This document shows, one piece after another, positions 1-7,461 of a stretch of DNA of 18,477 nucleotides. Positions within the stretch are counted from its first letter, which is position 1, and every line of letters starts with the position of its first letter. The notes beneath the pieces are model-generated. The model worked only from the letters and a program-made list of their open reading frames with translations. It had not been told where the DNA came from and made no database searches. The DNA comes from an uncultured Eggerthellaceae bacterium (GTDB taxonomy: Bacteria; Actinomycetota; Coriobacteriia; Coriobacteriales; Eggerthellaceae). The position numbers and the translations under genes are program-made. The DNA lies in NCBI GenBank assembly GCA_910588985.1, contig CAJURO010000001.1, forward strand, positions 175,429 to 193,905, in the 5' to 3' direction.

Positions 1-900
1 GGGATCCAAGCTCCTGTAAAGACCCTTGACACAGCTATGGAGCTACCACCGATGAACTTTACGGTGCAAGGTGATGACACAGATCTCTTTAGGGTTGTTT
101 CTATTTCAGGGGGTATCTTCGCCAATGCGTCGAGTGTTCAGTTTCCTGTCTGGTCGGATACAGCAGGTCAGGATGACCTCGTGTGGTATGCAGCGCATCA
201 AAACAATGCAGGAGTATGGGAAGCTTATATTCCTCTGTCAAACCATCGAACTCCTGGCAGGTATACTGTCCATTGCTATGCGATCATAAATGGGGTAAGC
301 ATTCAGGCTCTTTCGGACGGAATGTTCGATGTTGATCCAAGTATTATCACCAAGCTTGGCTATGGAATTATTGGAAATACTCAGACGACCGTTTCCCAAA
401 TGGTAGCGCGTTACAATGCGGCCCTCCGAGGGACAAATCACACCTACCCTTCTGATGTTTATGCTTCAAAGGGCGCTCCGACGATTGAGGCATTTTGTCA
501 GATATTGCTTGAGGAGTGCAATGCAGAAGGAATTCGTGCTGAGGTTATCTTCTGTCAGTCTATGAAAGAGACAGGGTGGCTGCAGTTCGGGGGTGCAGTA
601 CAGAATTGGCAATGCAATTTTGCTGGTATTGGTGCAATCGACTCTGCTCCAACTCAAGCAGCAACGTTTCCTGATGTTAGGACTGGTTTACGAGCTCAAG
701 TACAACATATGAAGGCATACTCGGATCCTCGCGCTTCGATTCAAGGACTGGCCTATCCGTGCGTTGATCCAAGGTTTGATCTAGTTACTCCTAAAGGTAA
801 GGCTCCAAATGTTGAGAACCTTGGCAATGGAAATTGGGCTACCGCAACAGACTATGGATCGAGTCTTCTAAAGATGATCGAAGAACTTACTCGCTATTGA
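1..900 (+). CDS. Cell-wall hydrolase with GBS Bsp-like repeat and glucosaminidase domain (5' end missing)
   Basis: The reading frame is open from the first base of the window with no convincing start. The ATG at 37 has no good ribosome binding site, so the gene probably begins upstream and this is its C-terminal part (299 codons visible). Counting from position 37, residues about 5-100 resemble a GBS Bsp-like repeat, a surface-protein module marked here by FPVWSDTAGQDDLVWY and the HCYA segment. Residues about 115-287 resemble a FlgJ/LytG-type glucosaminidase domain: it has a candidate catalytic Glu in CQSMKETGWLQFGG and a later NFAGIGA segment, both typical of that fold. The likely role is cutting the peptidoglycan glycan backbone outside the cell. 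A signal peptide would lie outside the window. The gene is separated from the sugar operon by a probable terminator. The domain calls are by eye; the exact bond cut is not known. Confidence 0.8.
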   Translation, partial: GIQAPVKTLDTAMELPPMNFTVQGDDTDLFRVVSISGGIFANASSVQFPVWSDTAGQDDLVWYAAHQNNAGVWEAYIPLSNHRTPGRYTVHCYAIINGVSIQALSDGMFDVDPSIITKLGYGIIGNTQTTVSQMVARYNAALRGTNHTYPSDVYASKGAPTIEAFCQILLEECNAEGIRAEVIFCQSMKETGWLQFGGAVQNWQCNFAGIGAIDSAPTQAATFPDVRTGLRAQVQHMKAYSDPRASIQGLAYPCVDPRFDLVTPKGKAPNVENLGNGNWATATDYGSSLLKMIEELTRY

Positions 901-915
901 GCGCCATATATACAA

Positions 916-949
916 GCCTGCTGTATTACGACAAATGCGGCGGCCTTTT
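916..949 (+). terminator. Probable intrinsic terminator after the cell-wall hydrolase gene
   Basis: GCCTGCTG (916-923) can pair with CGGCGGC (938-944), with one bulged T and one G:U pair, across a 14-nt loop. It is followed by CTTTT (945-949) and a further T-rich stretch. It sits 16 nt after the stop codon at 900 and before the promoter-like sequence of the next gene, where a terminator would be expected. The stem is imperfect and the loop is large, so this is moderate evidence only. Confidence 0.42.
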
Positions 950-986
950 GATATTTTGAACGGATGGATGCCTAGGACTTCTTGTG

Positions 987-992
987 TATAAT
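987..992 (+). promoter_or_regulatory. Candidate -10 box (TATAAT) for the sugar operon
   Basis: A perfect TATAAT lies 32 nt upstream of the chosen wecE start at 1025, in the 124-nt gap after the hydrolase gene. I see no good -35 hexamer at 16-18 nt; TTGAAC at 956-961 is too far upstream (25-nt spacer). If real, it would start transcription near position 1000 and leave a short leader with the ribosome binding site AAAGG. Confidence 0.45.
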
Positions 993-1024
993 CGAATTCG
1001 TTGATTTCGAATAAAGGTATTCAG

Positions 1025-2155
1025 ATGATATATTTTAATGAGCCCCCCTTTGTGGGAACCGAGCTGACCTATGTTCGTCAAGCCATAGATAATAAGAAGA
1101 TCTGTGGTGACGGTGAATTCACCAAGAAATGCAACAAATGGATCGAAGAGAAGACTGGTAGCCAGAAGGTTCTTCTTACAACGAGTGGCACGGCGGCGCT
1201 CGAGATGGCAGCTCTCCTTTGTGATTTTCAGCCGGGTGATGAGGTTATCCTACCAAGCTATACGTTCTCTTCCACGGCAACTGCTTTTGTTCTTGCAGGA
1301 GCAACGCTGGTTTTTGTTGATATTCGTCCTGACACGATGAATATCGACGAGAAGAAGATCAAGGATGCGATCACTGATAAGACGAAGGCAATTTGTGTTG
1401 TTCATTATGCTGGTGTTGCCTGCGAGATGGACGCCATCATGGATATTGCAGAAAAGCATGATCTGCTGGTTGTTGAGGATGCGGCTCAAGGTGTGATGAG
1501 CTCGTACAAGGGTAAGGCTCTTGGCACCATTGGAGATTTCGGATGCTTCTCATTCCATGAGACAAAAAACTATTCGATGGGAGAGGGCGGTGCTTTGTTG
1601 ATTCGCGACTCCGCCTTCAATGAGAAAGCGGAGATCTTGAGGGAAAAGGGGACCAATCGTTCCAAATTTTTTCGTGGACAAGTTGATAAGTACACATGGG
1701 TCGACTATGGTAGCAGCTATTTGCCAAGTGATTTGAATGCTGCATATCTTTGGGCGCAGCTCGAACAAGCCGATCGAATCAATAATGATCGACTTGCAAC
1801 ATGGAAACGATATAACGAAGCATTTGCTGATCTTGAGGAACAAGGCCTCCTTGAGCTACCGACTATTCCTGACTCTATCGTCCATAATGCCCATATGTAT
1901 TACATCAAGCTTAAGGATCTTGACGAGCGTCAAGCGATGATCGCTCATCTTAAAGAGCATAACATCCTCTCGGTTTTCCATTACATTCCGCTTCATAGTG
2001 CTCCAGCTGGGGAGAAGTTTGGTCGTTTTCATGGAGAAGATGGCTTCACCACAAAAGAGAGTGAACGGCTTCTGCGCCTTCCGATGTTTTTTGGTCTTGC
2101 CCCTGCGGATGTGGATTTCATAGTCAAAGTCGTTCACGATTTCTTTGAAGAATAG
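1025..2155 (+). CDS. wecE: dTDP-4-amino-4,6-dideoxygalactose transaminase (WecE/RffA type)
   Basis: This is a PLP-dependent DegT/DnrJ/EryC1 aminotransferase of 376 residues. It is expected to convert dTDP-4-keto-6-deoxy-D-glucose and glutamate to dTDP-4-amino-4,6-dideoxy-D-galactose (dTDP-Fuc4N) in the cytoplasm. From memory it is close to E. coli WecE along its whole length, for example DEVILPSYTFSSTATAF, VHYAGVACEMD, REKGTNRSKFFRGQVDKYTW and AVFHYIPLH-type segments. The Schiff-base lysine is K181 in SFHETKNY, the same number as in E. coli, and D152 in VVEDAAQG should hold the PLP ring nitrogen. I chose the ATG at 1025 over the TTG at 1001 because AAAGG sits 7 nt upstream and the N-terminus MIYFNEPP matches the family start. 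A C6 run lies at 1043-1048. It is the first gene of the + operon. The substrate-forming genes rmlA and rmlB are not in the window. Confidence 0.9.
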   Translation: MIYFNEPPFVGTELTYVRQAIDNKKICGDGEFTKKCNKWIEEKTGSQKVLLTTSGTAALEMAALLCDFQPGDEVILPSYTFSSTATAFVLAGATLVFVDIRPDTMNIDEKKIKDAITDKTKAICVVHYAGVACEMDAIMDIAEKHDLLVVEDAAQGVMSSYKGKALGTIGDFGCFSFHETKNYSMGEGGALLIRDSAFNEKAEILREKGTNRSKFFRGQVDKYTWVDYGSSYLPSDLNAAYLWAQLEQADRINNDRLATWKRYNEAFADLEEQGLLELPTIPDSIVHNAHMYYIKLKDLDERQAMIAHLKEHNILSVFHYIPLHSAPAGEKFGRFHGEDGFTTKESERLLRLPMFFGLAPADVDFIVKVVHDFFEE

Positions 2156-2160
2156 CGCAC

Positions 2161-3423
2161 GTGTCCGTAGATAGCAGCAATGACAAGCGGCTCTCGTTAA
2201 AGGGAAACATTGCCTGGAATACGATAGGAAGCTTCTTTAACCAAGGATGCGTTTGGGCCATCACGGTCGTTGTGGTCATATTATCCAGTGGATTCGATAA
2301 TTCTGGCATTCTTGCATATGCGATGGCCTTGGGGAATATTTATGGCCCCATTGCAACGTATAACATGAGGACAATCCAAGTTTCTGATGTGAGGAACGAG
2401 CTGTCAGCCTCTACTTATGTGGGGTTCAGGATTCTTACTGTTGTCATCGCGTATTTAGTTTTGGTTGCGTATCTGTTTATTACGACATCATCACCTTCTC
2501 TGATAATTGCAACATTATGCTGGTTGCTCTATAAGGCGGATGAGGCTTTCGTTATCGTTTATTACGGCATATATCAGAAGGCAATGCGAATGGATTATCT
2601 AGGTGTGTCCCAGATAATCCGAGGAATCGTTACTTTGGGAGCATTTTCTCTCATCCTATTCCTGCAATCAAATGTTGATGAAGCTATCATCGGAGTTAGT
2701 GTGGCATGTCTTCTTGTCACGGTTTTTTATGATCACAGGCACGCTCGATGCCTTGCAGATGTGAGGCCTAGTCTAAATGTTCGCTTATCATTTGAGCTTC
2801 TTAGAAAGTATTTTCCAGCGGTGCTCGCTATTTTTTTCTATGCAGCTGTAACATCAGGTGCAAGGCAGATATTTGAATCAAGCTATGGCGAAGCAGCATT
2901 GGGAATCTATGCTGCTATTGCTACTCCAGCAGCTGTCATTCCAGTTTTAGCCCAGTATCTTTACGGGCCATTGATAGGCAATATTTCAACTTTATGGTTT
3001 GAAAAGAAACATGCAGAGTATAAACAAATAATACAAAAGGTTCTCCTCATCATAGGTAGCGTATTCTTGGGTGCGTTGATATTGGCATTTGCATTTGGAG
3101 AGCAGGTCTTAACTTTGGTGTATGGGGAGAAGATCAGAGAATATGCCTTTCTTCTTGCTCCAACGCTTGTAGCAACAGCGGCTACAACATTATTTATTTT
3201 CCTGTTTGATATGACACTTGTTCTTCGCGGGCTTAATGTGGCATTGATTGCTGCCTCAACAGCTTTGACTCTGTCCCTTATGCTTACGTACTTGCTCATT
3301 CCGAAGTATTACATGAATGGCGTGAATATTGCCCTGATGATTTCCTTCCTCGTTGGAGCATCTATTGAGTATATATTTATTCGAGTGAAACTATTGCGTT
3401 TGCAGCGGCTGGAGACAAAATGA
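2161..3423 (+). CDS. MOP-superfamily polysaccharide flippase (Wzx-like)
   Basis: The product has 420 residues with about twelve hydrophobic segments and almost no soluble domain. The amphipathic start followed by SLKGNIAWNTIGSFFNQG is the usual N-terminus of the Wzx/PST branch of the MOP (MATE-like) exporters, which move undecaprenyl-linked oligosaccharides across the membrane. The GTG at 2161 is 5 nt after the wecE stop, with only a weak GAAG-type ribosome binding site inside the wecE 3' end, so translation is probably coupled. Charged residues cluster near the ends and in short loops, as in this family. The cargo could be the Fuc4N-type glycan suggested by its neighbours, but flippase specificity cannot be read from sequence. 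An amino-acid or lipid transporter is unlikely given the context. Confidence 0.8.
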   Translation: MSVDSSNDKRLSLKGNIAWNTIGSFFNQGCVWAITVVVVILSSGFDNSGILAYAMALGNIYGPIATYNMRTIQVSDVRNELSASTYVGFRILTVVIAYLVLVAYLFITTSSPSLIIATLCWLLYKADEAFVIVYYGIYQKAMRMDYLGVSQIIRGIVTLGAFSLILFLQSNVDEAIIGVSVACLLVTVFYDHRHARCLADVRPSLNVRLSFELLRKYFPAVLAIFFYAAVTSGARQIFESSYGEAALGIYAAIATPAAVIPVLAQYLYGPLIGNISTLWFEKKHAEYKQIIQKVLLIIGSVFLGALILAFAFGEQVLTLVYGEKIREYAFLLAPTLVATAATTLFIFLFDMTLVLRGLNVALIAASTALTLSLMLTYLLIPKYYMNGVNIALMISFLVGASIEYIFIRVKLLRLQRLETK

Positions 3424-3532
3424 GCCTCTTCAAAAACAGAAGCAGTGATTTGTACAATTTGAGGTAGGCAAGGTATTGTATTGGTTGATCTTGAAAGATA
3501 AAAGCGAATAGAAATTGATGCGGAGTGTGCCG
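3424..3532 (+). other. Intergenic gap of 109 nt inside the sugar operon
   Basis: No coding potential or RNA gene is recognisable. There is a short palindrome (TTGTACAA, 3450-3457). The ribosome binding site for the next gene (GGAG, 3522-3525) is at the right end. No convincing -35/-10 pair was found. This is the second largest gap within the + gene series. Confidence 0.4.
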
Positions 3533-4192
3533 ATGGCCGACAGAAGAAAAATCGTAATATATGGAGCAGGAGATTTCGCTGATATTGTTTGCGAGCTTGC
3601 GGTAATTTGTGGATATTCAGTTTCTGGATATGTTTGCGATTCTGTGATAGAGCTAGCGTCGCCTTCACAAAAAGATATCGTTTCTATTGACAGGATTGAT
3701 GAGGTCTTTCCAGCTAACAAGTATTGCGTTGCTTTAGGTTTTACAGGTCAGGATCTTCAGCATACGCGGGAGAAGAAGTATAACCTGATGAGAGAAAAGG
3801 GATACGAGCTTCCTAATCTTATCCATCCTCGCGCGGTGGTTTCTGGCAATTCTGAGGATGCAAATATCATTTTTGAAGGAGCAATTGTTGGATATAGATG
3901 CTGTATAGGCCATGCGAATATTCTTTGGCAAAACTGTGTCCTGCCTCATCATAATAAAGTAGGGAGTTTTAACAACATAGCCCCCACAGTGTCTTTTTCG
4001 GGCTATTCATCAGTTGGCAACCATTGTTTCATTGGCAATAACGCAACTTTGAACAATCGAGTGCATGTTGCCGATGATTCCGTAGTAGGAGCAACGGCGT
4101 ATGTGAACAAGTCTCTTATGGAGGCAAGCGTACTCGTGCCGCAGAGAAGCGTTATTCTTGAGAACAAAAGTAGTCTGGAGTTTGGTTTATGA
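3533..4192 (+). CDS. Sugar O-/N-acyltransferase, NeuD/PglD type
   Basis: The product has 219 residues. Residues 1-90 form a Rossmann-like PglD_N domain opening with KIVIYGAGDFAD (G11-A12-G13). Residues about 95-210 are a left-handed beta-helix of hexapeptide repeats such as IIFEGAIVGYRCCIG and VGNHCFIGNNATLN. H139 in LPHHNKVG lines up with the catalytic His of the PglD/NeuD family (S-H-D-C-x-I-G). Relatives acetylate the 4-amine of UDP-sugars (PglD), dTDP-Fuc3N/Qui3N (FdtC, QdtC) or sialic acid hydroxyls (NeuD). Beside wecE, N-acylation of dTDP-Fuc4N is the simplest guess. The ATG at 3533 is preferred over the TTG at 3515 and ATG at 3518 because GGAG lies 7 nt upstream and the Rossmann strand then starts close to residue 6. 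The stop codon overlaps the next start (ATGA). Confidence 0.78.
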   Translation: MADRRKIVIYGAGDFADIVCELAVICGYSVSGYVCDSVIELASPSQKDIVSIDRIDEVFPANKYCVALGFTGQDLQHTREKKYNLMREKGYELPNLIHPRAVVSGNSEDANIIFEGAIVGYRCCIGHANILWQNCVLPHHNKVGSFNNIAPTVSFSGYSSVGNHCFIGNNATLNNRVHVADDSVVGATAYVNKSLMEASVLVPQRSVILENKSSLEFGL

Positions 4193-5268
4193 GGCAACTT
4201 CCTGTGGAATACGGAGGCGATTTTCATCTCTCAGATAAGGCATCTTGTGACACCGTGGTTGAAGATAGTTCCGAACGTGTTTTTCTAAGGTGTGGCAGAG
4301 ATGCACTTCGCTTGGTGAGGAACCAACTCAACGAATCGTGCGATACCATCATAATGCCATCCCTTTGTTGTCAATCTATGGAGCAGCCTTTTCTGGAAGC
4401 AGGTTGGAATGTTCGTCATTATGCCGTTGATGAGAGTCTCAGGATAGATATCGATAGCCTTGCGCTTATCGCAAAAAAGAATCCAAATTCAGCGTTTTTA
4501 TACTTGAATTATTATGGCAAGAGAAGTATTTCGCAAGAGCACATCCTTGGACTGAAGGAAGATTTCAATCTTACCGTGATCAAGGATTCAACTCATGATA
4601 TACAAAGTATGCAAAAGATGTCTGATCCTTTAGTGGATGATTATGAAATAGCAAGCATTAGAAAATGGGTTCCAATTCCTGACGGTGCTTTTGCATTCTC
4701 TAAGAAGAAGCTAGATGTATCAACAGTCGATTCGAGTGATGAACAGCATGAATCAATCAAGTTAGCTGCAATGCAAAGAAAGGCGCAGTATCTTAGGGGA
4801 GAGGATATTGCGAAGAGTTCTTTTCTTGATGATTTTGCACATTGTCGTATTCTTTTGGAGACTGACTTGTCGATCAGATCCATGGGCTTCGAGTCACGAA
4901 AGATATTGGGAGAAGTTGATTGGCCGACGGTCATGGCAAAGAGAGAAGAGAATGCGAGCCATTTGACGCAGCTTCTCCTTCTGGAGGGGATCGATATGAA
5001 GTTCTGCGATTTGCGTATCCCTCTCTATCTCCCTGTGGTATTCCCTAATCAGAGGGATGAGATGCAAAAAGAGCTAGCAATGCGCAATGTGTATTGTCCA
5101 GTTTTATGGCCTCTGTCGAAGGAGGCTTCCCGATGTTCTGGCTATGGGAGCTATTTTGCCGAACACATGCTTGCGGTTCCCTGTGATCAGCGATATACAA
5201 AAACAGATATGGACTATATTGCACACGTTATTGCCGAGGTTTGTAAAACTCGACTGAAACAGCGTTAG
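4189..5268 (+). CDS. Divergent DegT/DnrJ/EryC1-like PLP aminotransferase
   Basis: The product has 359 residues and a fold-type I PLP enzyme layout, but it is weakly conserved compared with WecE upstream. The candidate Schiff-base lysine is K159 in SIRKWVPIPDG. The PLP-ring aspartate position is K-D133-STHD, replacing the usual E-D-A-A/C-Q. RCGRDALRL near residue 35 stands where the family has its S-G-T/R-x-A phosphate-binding turn. These features are typical of distant DegT-like proteins in polysaccharide clusters, often with no known substrate. The start ATG overlaps the stop of the acyltransferase gene by 4 nt (ATGA), so the two are translationally coupled and probably act in one pathway. 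It could aminate a second nucleotide sugar or be a non-aminating PLP enzyme; I cannot choose between these. Confidence 0.65.
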   Translation: MRQLPVEYGGDFHLSDKASCDTVVEDSSERVFLRCGRDALRLVRNQLNESCDTIIMPSLCCQSMEQPFLEAGWNVRHYAVDESLRIDIDSLALIAKKNPNSAFLYLNYYGKRSISQEHILGLKEDFNLTVIKDSTHDIQSMQKMSDPLVDDYEIASIRKWVPIPDGAFAFSKKKLDVSTVDSSDEQHESIKLAAMQRKAQYLRGEDIAKSSFLDDFAHCRILLETDLSIRSMGFESRKILGEVDWPTVMAKREENASHLTQLLLLEGIDMKFCDLRIPLYLPVVFPNQRDEMQKELAMRNVYCPVLWPLSKEASRCSGYGSYFAEHMLAVPCDQRYTKTDMDYIAHVIAEVCKTRLKQR

Positions 5269-5278
5269 CGTTTCGACT

Positions 5279-6250
5279 ATGGGGAGTGAAGCGGTGGAAG
5301 CAAAGCAAAACAAGATATCATTCGTTATCCCATGCTATAACTCAGAGCATACGATAGCCAATGTCGTGGATGAGATTATGAATAGCGTGAGAGCTCATGA
5401 CGAGTATGAGATCATTCTGGTAAATGACGGTTCCTCTGATGGAACCTGGGACATACTGAGGTCTCTTGCTAAAGAGAGCGATAATGTTAAAACGATCGAC
5501 CTTGTCATGAACAAAGGTCAACAAAATGCGATTATGGCTGGCTTTAGGCATGTTAGCGGAGATATCATCGTCTGTCTCGATGATGATGGACAGACTCCAG
5601 CTAATGAAATGTACGCATTGATAGATAAGCTTGATGACAACACAGACTTGGTGTTTGCTGATTATCCTAAGAAGAAAGAAAGCTGGTTTAGGCTTCTTGG
5701 GGGGAAGTTCACAAGATGGACGGATCGCAAGATGCTAGGAACACCAGAAGGTGTTACAGGGAATAGCTTCTTTGCGTGCAAGCGGATGATATTAGATGAC
5801 GTGATAAGGTATGAGAATCCTTACGTCTATCTATATGGCCTTCTTGTTAGAACTACCAATAGGATCGCAAACGCAAAAGTCAACCATAGGGATAGGCAAT
5901 ACGGCGAGTCGGGCTACTCTTTAAAGAAGCTGCTTTCTCTGTGGCTCAATGGCTTTACCTCCTTTTCTGTAAAACCATTAAGGATTGCGTCAATTATCGG
6001 CTTTATATGTTCAATATGCGGCTTCTTGTATGGGATATATACTGTTATTCATAAACTTGTCACACCAGATATCGCAGTGGGATATAGCTCGATAATCGCT
6101 GTGATTCTCTTTATCGGCGGCATTACGATGCTGATGATGGGGATGCTTGGAGAGTATGTTGGGAGAATATATATTAGTCTCAATCAAGCATCGCAATACA
6201 TTATTCGAGAGACTCTGAACTTCGATCATGATAGTTTCACGCAAGAATAA
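5279..6250 (+). CDS. Polyprenyl-phosphate glycosyltransferase, family 2 (GtrB/ArnC/DPM1-like)
   Basis: The product has up to 323 residues. Residues 12-230 are a GT-A catalytic domain: ISFVIPCYNSEHTI, ILVNDGSSDGTW, then D101-D102-D103-G104-Q105, the metal-binding DxD of the DPM1/GtrB/ArnC group. The VTGNSFFACKR and RQYGESGYSLKKL segments also fit. Two hydrophobic segments follow (about 236-262 and 271-295), separated by a short loop, and a cytoplasmic tail carries the EYVGRIYISL motif usual for this class. Members move a sugar from a nucleotide carrier to undecaprenyl phosphate on the inner face of the membrane. The ATG at 5279 has no clear ribosome binding site, whereas the in-frame GTG at 5294 has GGGGAG 7 nt upstream and would give MEAKQNKISF, so 5294 is a serious alternative start. 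A G6 run lies at 5699-5704. No GtrA-type flippase is adjacent. Confidence 0.85.
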   Translation: MGSEAVEAKQNKISFVIPCYNSEHTIANVVDEIMNSVRAHDEYEIILVNDGSSDGTWDILRSLAKESDNVKTIDLVMNKGQQNAIMAGFRHVSGDIIVCLDDDGQTPANEMYALIDKLDDNTDLVFADYPKKKESWFRLLGGKFTRWTDRKMLGTPEGVTGNSFFACKRMILDDVIRYENPYVYLYGLLVRTTNRIANAKVNHRDRQYGESGYSLKKLLSLWLNGFTSFSVKPLRIASIIGFICSICGFLYGIYTVIHKLVTPDIAVGYSSIIAVILFIGGITMLMMGMLGEYVGRIYISLNQASQYIIRETLNFDHDSFTQE

Positions 6251-6287
6251 GACCGCACACCGCAACAAAGGATGATAGTGAGGCTTT

Positions 6288-7451
6288 ATGAAGATATCCA
6301 ACACAGCAGCCACGATCAAGCCTTCTCCAACAAGAAGGCTGTTCAATTTGGCTCAATCAATTCCCAATGTGATCGACTTGACCCTAGGGGATCCCGATAT
6401 GCCTCCAGAGAAAGCCATTAAAGAAGCTGCATGCGAAGCAATAGCTAATGGGAAGACAAGGTATTCGGCGAATGCGGGGTTAATTGAACTAAGGCAGCAA
6501 ATTGCCTGCACTGTGAGCGAAGAATATGGTGTTAGTGTTGACCCTGAAACAGAAGTGATTGTTACAGTCGGAGCCATGGAGGCTCTTTTTCTAGCGCTAG
6601 CTTGTCTTCTTGATGCAGGTGACGAAGTGCTCATTCCTGCACCATATTATGTCAATTATGCTCAAATGGTAACAATGCTTGGGGGAGTACCGATTTTTGT
6701 TGAAGCACGAAATGGCAATGATTTTTCCATCTGTATTGAAGATCTTGAGCGACATTGCAATGATCGAACGGTTGCGTTGGTCTTGAACTCACCTTGTAAC
6801 CCAACTGGTTATATGATTAACGCAAAAACTGCTGATGCGATTGCTGAATTTGCGAACAACCACAGATTGACGATCCTCTCTGATGAGGTTTACAGGACGT
6901 TGGCCTACGATCATGAAAAACACGAGAGTGTTTTCACAAGGCCTGGAATGAAAGAACAGACTATTTTAGTTGATAGCGTTTCAAAGCGATTCGCTATGAC
7001 TGGCTATAGGATAGGATATGCGATCGCGCCTGCCGATTTTGTTTCCGCAATGGTGAAGATGCAGGAGAATGTTGCCGCTTGTGCCTCGCTGCCTTCCCAA
7101 TATGCTGCTTGTGAAGCTTTGCGATCTTGTAGGGGAAACGATTGGATTCAGCGCGAATTCGAACACAGGCGCGATGTTCTTTGCGATATTCTCGAACGGG
7201 TTCCTGAGCTGCATATTGTTAGACCAAATGGTGCAATCTACCTTTTCATGGACATATCTGCGACTAGAATGAATGATGAACAGTTTGCAGAAGCATTGCT
7301 TTTTGAGGAGTCGGTTGCAGTCGTTCCCGGGAGCGCATATGGAGAATCGTATTCCAATTATGTTCGCTTGGCGTTTACTTTGAATGATGAAGAATTGGCT
7401 GAAGCGGGAAAGAGAATAACTTCGTTCGTTGTAAGGCATCTTGATAATTAG
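6288..7451 (+). CDS. Class I/II pyridoxal-phosphate aminotransferase (aspartate aminotransferase fold)
   Basis: The product has 387 residues and all the usual fold-type I, class I landmarks: LTLGDPDMPP, Y-A-N-A-G-type ring-stacking region, N171 in NSPCNPTG, D199 and Y202 in LSDEVYR, the Schiff-base K233 in SVSKRFAMTGYRIGY, and R360 in YVRLAF, which binds the alpha-carboxylate of the substrate. It therefore acts on an amino acid / 2-oxo acid pair rather than on a nucleotide sugar. The start ATG is preceded by GAGG a few nt upstream and lies 37 nt after the glycosyltransferase stop. The next gene begins 10 nt downstream. Being in a glycan operon next to an ATP-grasp ligase suggests it makes a dedicated amino acid for attachment, rather than serving general metabolism. 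Substrate unknown; a housekeeping role remains possible. Confidence 0.85.
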   Translation: MKISNTAATIKPSPTRRLFNLAQSIPNVIDLTLGDPDMPPEKAIKEAACEAIANGKTRYSANAGLIELRQQIACTVSEEYGVSVDPETEVIVTVGAMEALFLALACLLDAGDEVLIPAPYYVNYAQMVTMLGGVPIFVEARNGNDFSICIEDLERHCNDRTVALVLNSPCNPTGYMINAKTADAIAEFANNHRLTILSDEVYRTLAYDHEKHESVFTRPGMKEQTILVDSVSKRFAMTGYRIGYAIAPADFVSAMVKMQENVAACASLPSQYAACEALRSCRGNDWIQREFEHRRDVLCDILERVPELHIVRPNGAIYLFMDISATRMNDEQFAEALLFEESVAVVPGSAYGESYSNYVRLAFTLNDEELAEAGKRITSFVVRHLDN

Positions 7452-7461
7452 GATATCGTCC

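Noticed and set aside
1001..1024. TTG start at 1001 for the wecE-like gene
   Set aside because: It would begin only about 10 nt after the candidate -10 box, has no ribosome binding site, and adds eight residues absent from the known family N-terminus.
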